From Pyxicephalus adspersus (taxonomy: Eukaryota > Chordata > Amphibia > Anura > Pyxicephalidae): 64,000 nucleotides of DNA. The notes beneath the pieces were generated by a model. The model did no database searches. It was not told the DNA's origin and saw nothing but the letters and a program-made list of their open reading frames with translations. Location of the stretch: the NCBI RefSeq assembly GCF_032062135.1, contig NC_092859.1, positions 45,663,428 through 45,727,427 of the forward strand. The letters are read 5' to 3'. Positions 59,619 through 64,000 of this stretch are shown here, piece after piece; the stretch's first letter is position 1, and every line of letters starts with the position of its first letter. Made by a program: the position numbers and the translations under genes.

Positions 59619-62066
59619 CTTGCTGCGATCATCCAGGCAGCTTGTATCAGATGGGATTGTCTCTGTATTCCTAACTAGATCTCTTAATTGGGGAAAATCC
59701 AGAGATTGCAAAAAAGCAGAATCCCGCTGCTGTGGGGCTGGGGGCACATTAGTTTGGTAACATTGGCCTTGTCCCCCTGGAGGAACCATCCTGACCTCCA
59801 TGTATTTTAGGGTTCCATCTGTGTTCAGGAATAGAGCTGGCTGATACTGATCTGTATATGGTTTAGACTCAGATCCACTTAAGAAGCAGCAACTGTTGCT
59901 ATAGGCATAACTTTCCTTCCTCAGACATCTCACTAGTAATATAATGAAAGTCACAAGGGACACCAAACTGATAGCCACAAGAGAAACTATTAGATATAAA
60001 GTCATATCTGATGGTGGTTTGGAGTTTGTTAGGAAATCTCCAGTTTTGGGTCTCTCTACCACAACATCATCTGCTATACTGACAATAACAGTGACAGTGG
60101 TAGATAATGGAGGATCCCCATGATCATTTATAGAGATAATAAGATGCTGTTCTGTATTTTCCATTTCTTGAAACCTTTGCATAGTTCTGACCTCTCCTGT
60201 ATGTTTAGATACTTGAAATAATAAGGAACTGCTGGGGTCAATGAGGCTAAAAGCCAACCAGGCATTGTGACCAGAGTCCAGATCTACTGCTGTCAGTTTG
60301 GTCACCAGATATCCAGAATGTGTAGACCTGGGGATTCTCTCTTGAACAATGAGATCCTCAGAATGCTCCGGATACAGCAGGGTGGGGGAGTTGTCATTTG
60401 TATCCAATATGAATATAAAAACAGGGACAGTAGAAAATAATTTTGGAGTTCCAGAATCCTCCACTTTTATAGTGATTTTTAGAGTCTGAATGTGCTCATA
60501 GTCAAATGATCGCTGAGCATATATATCACCAGTATTAGAATTAATATAAACAAAAGAGGATATGGTGGAACCATCAATCTGGGTCTCTACCATAGAGTAA
60601 ACCAGATCAGAGTTATCCCCCCTATCTAAATCAACAGCAGCTACAGTACAAAGAAGAGTCCCTGGGTCACTGTTTTCTTTTATGAAAGCATTATAGGTAG
60701 ATTGTGTAAATGTTGGGGCATTATCATTAACATCCGATACCCTTAGAATAACAGTTGTCTTACTGGACAATGCAGGAGAGCCTGAATCAGTAGCTGTCAG
60801 CTCAATAGTGTAGAGGGAAATATTTTCTCTGTCTAGATTCCCATCGGTAACCATTGCGTAACGATTTTTATTACTTTGGATCTTAAAAGGAACCTCTGGT
60901 GATATATTTAGCTGAATCTTTCCATTTTTGCCCGAATCATGGTCCCTCACGTTAATAAATCCTACAATAGTTCCTAATGGTGTATTTTCAGGGATCTCAC
61001 TATTAACTGCAGTAAATGATATTTCAGGATAATTGTCATTAGCATCTTCTATTTCAACCTGCACAAGGCTATTCCCCACCAATTCAGGCACTCCCTTATC
61101 TACTGCTCTAATCGATAATTCATAAAAATTCTGTTCCTCGTAATCCAAAAATCCACTAAGATGAATTTCTCCTGTCTGCTCATTTAAACCAAATGCTTTT
61201 CTTGCAAATTTGGACGTGTGGCTATCAAATGTATATTCAATGTCAGCATTAGCACCCTCATCCAGATCTGTAGCATTTAATCTTAATATAACTGTATTTA
61301 AAGGGAGATTTTCGGGAAGGTTAATTTTATAAACTGATTGGTTAAATACAGGAGGATTATCATTAATATCCAACACTGTTATTTTGATATGACATGATCC
61401 TGATCTCGCTGGCTCTCCTCCATCTATAGCAGTCAGAATAAGACTGTGTTCTTGTTTTTCCTCCCTGTCTAACACCTTCTCTAATATAAGCTGAGGGATG
61501 AGAGTTCCATCCTTACGATTCTTTACAGATAAAGAAAAATAAGGATTTGTATTTAATTTATATTGATTAACATCATTAACACCAACATCCAAATCTTCTG
61601 CAGTTTCTAGGGCATACCAAGCACCCGGGCTTGTCACCAATTCTGTAATTTTTATTATAAAATTATCACTTGAAAATATGGGAGGATTATCATTTATATC
61701 CAAAATTTCTATTTCAAGGCTAAAAAGCTCCAAAGGATTTTCAGCAACCACCTCTATACTCAATATACAGCTCAGACTGGATCCACACAGATTCTCTCTG
61801 TCAATTCTGGTATTCAGTAGCAAAGCACCATTTTCTGGTTTTATAACAAAATATTTGTTTTTTTTAGATTCTAAATGTAACCTACGGTGAGGCAATTCTG
61901 CAATTTTAAGACCCAAATCTTGAGCTACATTCCCCACAATAGTTCCTAGAACAGACTCCTCCACAATAGAATAGCGAAGCTGCCCTGAGACCCAGCCCCA
62001 ACAACAAAGGAGAAAAGAGAAAGCTACTTGCCATTTCCAACACTGCCAGAACCCTCTGCTGTCCAT
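59619..62066 (-). CDS. pcdhg: Protocadherin gamma-type variable exon, intact, KPENG subgroup
   Basis: 816 codons from the ATG at 62064-62066 to donor CGCAGCAAG|GTGAGT at 59619, phase 0. Signal peptide 1-28 with SFLLCCWGW in place of SLLLCSWGW, EC1-EC6 with DINDNPP, DINDNPP, DANDNYP, DVNDNAP and DTNDNSP linkers, TM and tail. EC1 (VLGTIVGNVAQDLGLKIAEL, FVIKPENGALLLNTRIDREN) defines a subgroup with the exon at 56560-58607; these are the two most upstream exons. The tail ends IPSDTSCLDDRSK. EC5 has AAVDLDRGDNSDLVYSMVET, so it is less homogenised with its neighbours than the middle copies are. The EC6 entry reads RSTHSGYLVTK. Confidence 0.95.
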
Positions 62067-62202
62067 ATCTTAAAAGGTATTTCTTAAAATTTCACATGCA
62101 TTGGATATAATCCATATGGTTCTAGGTTAGATATTCATATTCCCACCAGTGAAAATATTCATCGGTATAATGAAATACATCCCTGGGATTAGCATCAGAG
62201 GT

Positions 62203-62332
62203 GCAGCTTTCCTTTGTGTGTGAGAAAAGAGATGGGAGGGTGAATCACTGAGCCAGGGGGAGGAGAGTGCAGTCAGCTATAAATACACTATAGCTAATGC
62301 AGTGTTTGGAGTACAGGAGTGCCCTCTTCTGG
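62203..62332 (-). promoter_or_regulatory. Promoter of exon 59619-62066: conserved block plus CTCF-like site
   Basis: GCAGCTTTCCTTTGTGTGTG from 62203; conserved block at 62234-62266; CTCF-like core at 62319-62332 (minus CCAGAAGAGGGCAC), 253 bp from the ATG. Confidence 0.8.
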
Positions 62333-62759
62333 CTGATGAATATACAAGAAAAATATTTTAAATACAAAACCAAAAGTTGAGTTTCAAACTTGTAGTAGGA
62401 TCAAGAATTAATTCATACGAATAAATATTTTTGAATAATTTGTGAATAATTAGGTTTTAATTACCTCATTTATTTTCAAAGTTTTTATAATGTTTAAGGA
62501 TATGCATACTTGAAATATGGACATCCTAAAAACATATTTTATTCTGTTTTATTTTAACATAATCATGAATTATGTATGTTCAAGTTTATTTAAATTTATA
62601 GAGATGGATGGATGATGTATATCTATGTTACTATGTGACTTGTTTAGTATGCTGATGGAGGAAATATATGTAGCAGACAATGTTGATGTGCTGCCTTAAG
62701 TTTGAAAATATCGAGGGTCATTTCACCTTAGTAATTACCTAAAAACTGAATAATTGAAC

Positions 62760-62965
62760 ACCGGTGAGTTAATATTATTTTCCAACACTGTTATTGTAAT
62801 ATGACAAGATCCTGATCTAGTCAATACTCCTTTTTTAGCAATAGGAATACGATTGTGTCTTGCTTTTCCTCCCAACCTACCACATTCTTTAACTTTAGCT
62901 CAGGGTGAGGGAGTCATACTTACAATTCTTTACAGACAAAAATTTGTGCTTAACATATATTGGAT
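62760..62965 (-). pseudogene. Decayed relic of a protocadherin variable exon (EC2-EC3 border)
   Basis: The plus strand keeps, in order, words of the usual EC2 end: TTATTTTCCAACACTGTTAT, ATATGACAAGATCCTGATCT, AGAATACGATTGTGT-like wording, TTGCTTTTCCTCCCAACCTA, TTTAACTTTAGCTCAGGGTG and CTTACAATTCTTTACAGACA. These match, with many changes and indels, the region coding NRKDGTLIPQL..LDREEKQEHN..SGSCHITIKVLDIN in the intact exons. The rest of the exon is unrecognisable. Unlike the other broken copies it is decayed by point changes. Confidence 0.75.
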
Positions 62966-63335
62966 AACACAATGCAGTACAACTTTGTTCTAGCATGAAA
63001 AAAGTGTGTGTAGAGATGAGGGGTTGGTCTGTCCAAGCTAAAATGGCTGGCCTAGCTTGGGGTTTTCTAATCCCTTTCACAATTCCCTGCAATTCCCTAC
63101 ATTGGTTTTATATTGAGATCTTATGCTACATACCCAAGAGCAATACAAACAACTATAAAATATACTTTCCACTAATTCCATATTTTGGGCTGCATCTGAT
63201 GCCTATATCTGAATTGTATTGACTGATATTGTATGTCATATAATCATTTTAATTCCACTCAGCTATAGTAGAAGAATTCAATAAAAAGGTTTTTAAAGAA
63301 GCATTAACTCTTATTTGTATTAGAGATAAAAGAAT

Positions 63336-63370
63336 AGAGGGTGAATTCATGTGCCAAGGGGACGAGATTG
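63336..63370 (-). promoter_or_regulatory. Decayed promoter block of the relic exon
   Basis: AGAGGGTGAATTCATGTGCC followed by AAGGGGACGAGATTG matches the conserved block (GAGGGTGAATCACTGAGCCA, GGGGGAGGAGAGTG) with several changes. It is preceded at about 63300 by ACTCTTATTTGTATTAGAG, a match to the CTCTTCTTTGTGTGTGAG box. Position and order fit a dead promoter for the relic at 62760-62965; no CTCF-like core was seen beyond it. Confidence 0.6.
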
Positions 63371-63665
63371 TTAATATATAAGCAAAATTTTTACAATTAA
63401 GGTATTGCTGCTAAATTAACTATTATGTATTTATTTATAAACTAAGAATTAAAATATTATCACAAGATTTCTAAATGGTAAAAAAAGCTAAATAGTATCA
63501 AGTAGGAACATTTGTCACACTGTTGTGTTGTCTTTTTGAGGAAGTATGATACATACAAAACTGTAACTAATGATACTAAAATCAAAATCCATATACATCA
63601 TTGCTTAATCCTAAATGCAATGCAATTCTATTTTTTAAGCTAGGTAAACATTTTATATATATTAT

Positions 63666-63754
63666 GCAAAAACAAAAAAAATAATGTATATGTGTAAATA
63701 TATATAAATATATATATATATACTTACACATACACATTATTTTTTTGTTTTTGC
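63666..63754. repeat. Inverted repeat (hairpin) with AT microsatellite loop
   Basis: 63666-63697 (GCAAAAACAAAAAAAATAAT, then GTATATGTGTAA) is almost the exact reverse complement of 63724-63754. The loop is (TA)-rich. It would form a hairpin of about 31 bp and may be a small foldback or MITE remnant. Confidence 0.9.
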
Positions 63755-64000
63755 AAATATACACTGTCAACCTGAGGTGTGGAGAAAAGTTAGTGGCCAG
63801 ATGACACTTTGCAACAGGAATCACCATATATAGTTAACTGCTTGACACCCCTATAGCAAATAGTTTTCGTAATGTAAAGTTTTTCATATACCTACATGTA
63901 ACAACAAATGGAATAAACTGCAATTATACAAATGCTATGGCAGGCTAACTTTGTTCTATGTTTTAGCCCATTCCATTTGCAAAGGGTGGAAAAGAGACAA

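Larger units (their letters stand above)
62333..64000. other. Upstream edge: relic exon and hairpin repeat, otherwise AT-rich
   Basis: The relic at 62760-62965, the decayed promoter at 63336-63370 and the hairpin at 63666-63754 are entered separately. 62600-62640 has GATGGATGGATGATG-type wording. No intact exon follows within the window. Confidence 0.6.

Noticed and set aside
1..64000. Search for constant exons, tRNA genes, CRISPR arrays or bacterial-type operons
   Set aside because: None was seen. The gamma constant exons with their lysine-rich end are not present on either strand, and the locus is plainly vertebrate.

Overview
The window is part of a vertebrate clustered protocadherin locus of the gamma type. 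It is a head-to-tail array of large single-exon 'variable' exons, all on the minus strand. Each begins with its own promoter and ATG and ends at a splice donor that would join it to shared constant exons. Those constant exons are not in the window; they should lie to the left, below position 1. Assignment to gamma rests on the EC6 wording (GYLVTKLTAVDLDSGHNAW, TGEVRT, SDHGDPPLS), the TM segment beginning DMTLYLIVS and a phase-0 donor at the end of each exon. The AT-rich background, 3-6 kb exon spacing and repeat types suggest a frog, possibly a ranoid; the species is an inference from memory of repeats and is not proven.

Layout from left to right, which is 3' to 5' for the genes: a partial exon cut by the left edge (1-616); a divergent intact exon (3635-6070); an intact exon (8467-10914); two exons with internal deletions (13671-15043 and 19299-20209); an intact exon (22978-25425); an orphan 3' fragment (28325-28752); a deleted exon (30453-31804); an intact exon (33701-36145); a deleted exon (39620-40971); a strongly shortened but still open, in-frame exon (43518-44291); an intact exon (46025-48469); two deleted exons (52526-54513 and 56560-58607); an intact exon (59619-62066); and a decayed relic (about 62760-63370).

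Fourteen exons carry the same promoter design at a fixed distance from the ATG. A box of the form GCAGCTCTT..TGTGTGTGAG (plus-strand reading) lies nearest the gene. Next comes a conserved block of about 33 bp whose minus-strand core is CTGGCTCAGTGATTCACCCT, about 156-178 bp upstream of the ATG. Then comes a CTCF-like core (best copies CCACAAGAGGGCAG and CCACCAGAGGGCAG) 250-276 bp upstream of the ATG. The CTCF-like cores all point the same way as transcription. This fits the known mode of mammalian protocadherin promoter choice, in which CTCF/cohesin loops connect one promoter to a distant enhancer.

Intact exons encode about 812-816 residues: signal peptide, six cadherin repeats (EC1-EC6), one TM helix and a variable cytoplasmic segment. 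The N-terminus of EC1, the end of EC2 and EC5 to the cytoplasmic tail are nearly identical between copies, while early EC2 and EC3-EC4 differ. The broken exons are unusual: almost all damage is large, abrupt internal deletion with otherwise clean coding sequence and intact promoters and donors. This is either a biological deletion process or an assembly artefact, and it is the main point to check. Intergenic DNA holds a Tc1-like transposon relic, LINE-like 3' relics, MITE-like inverted repeats, AT microsatellites, a 32-bp tandem repeat and paralogous flanks from tandem duplication.
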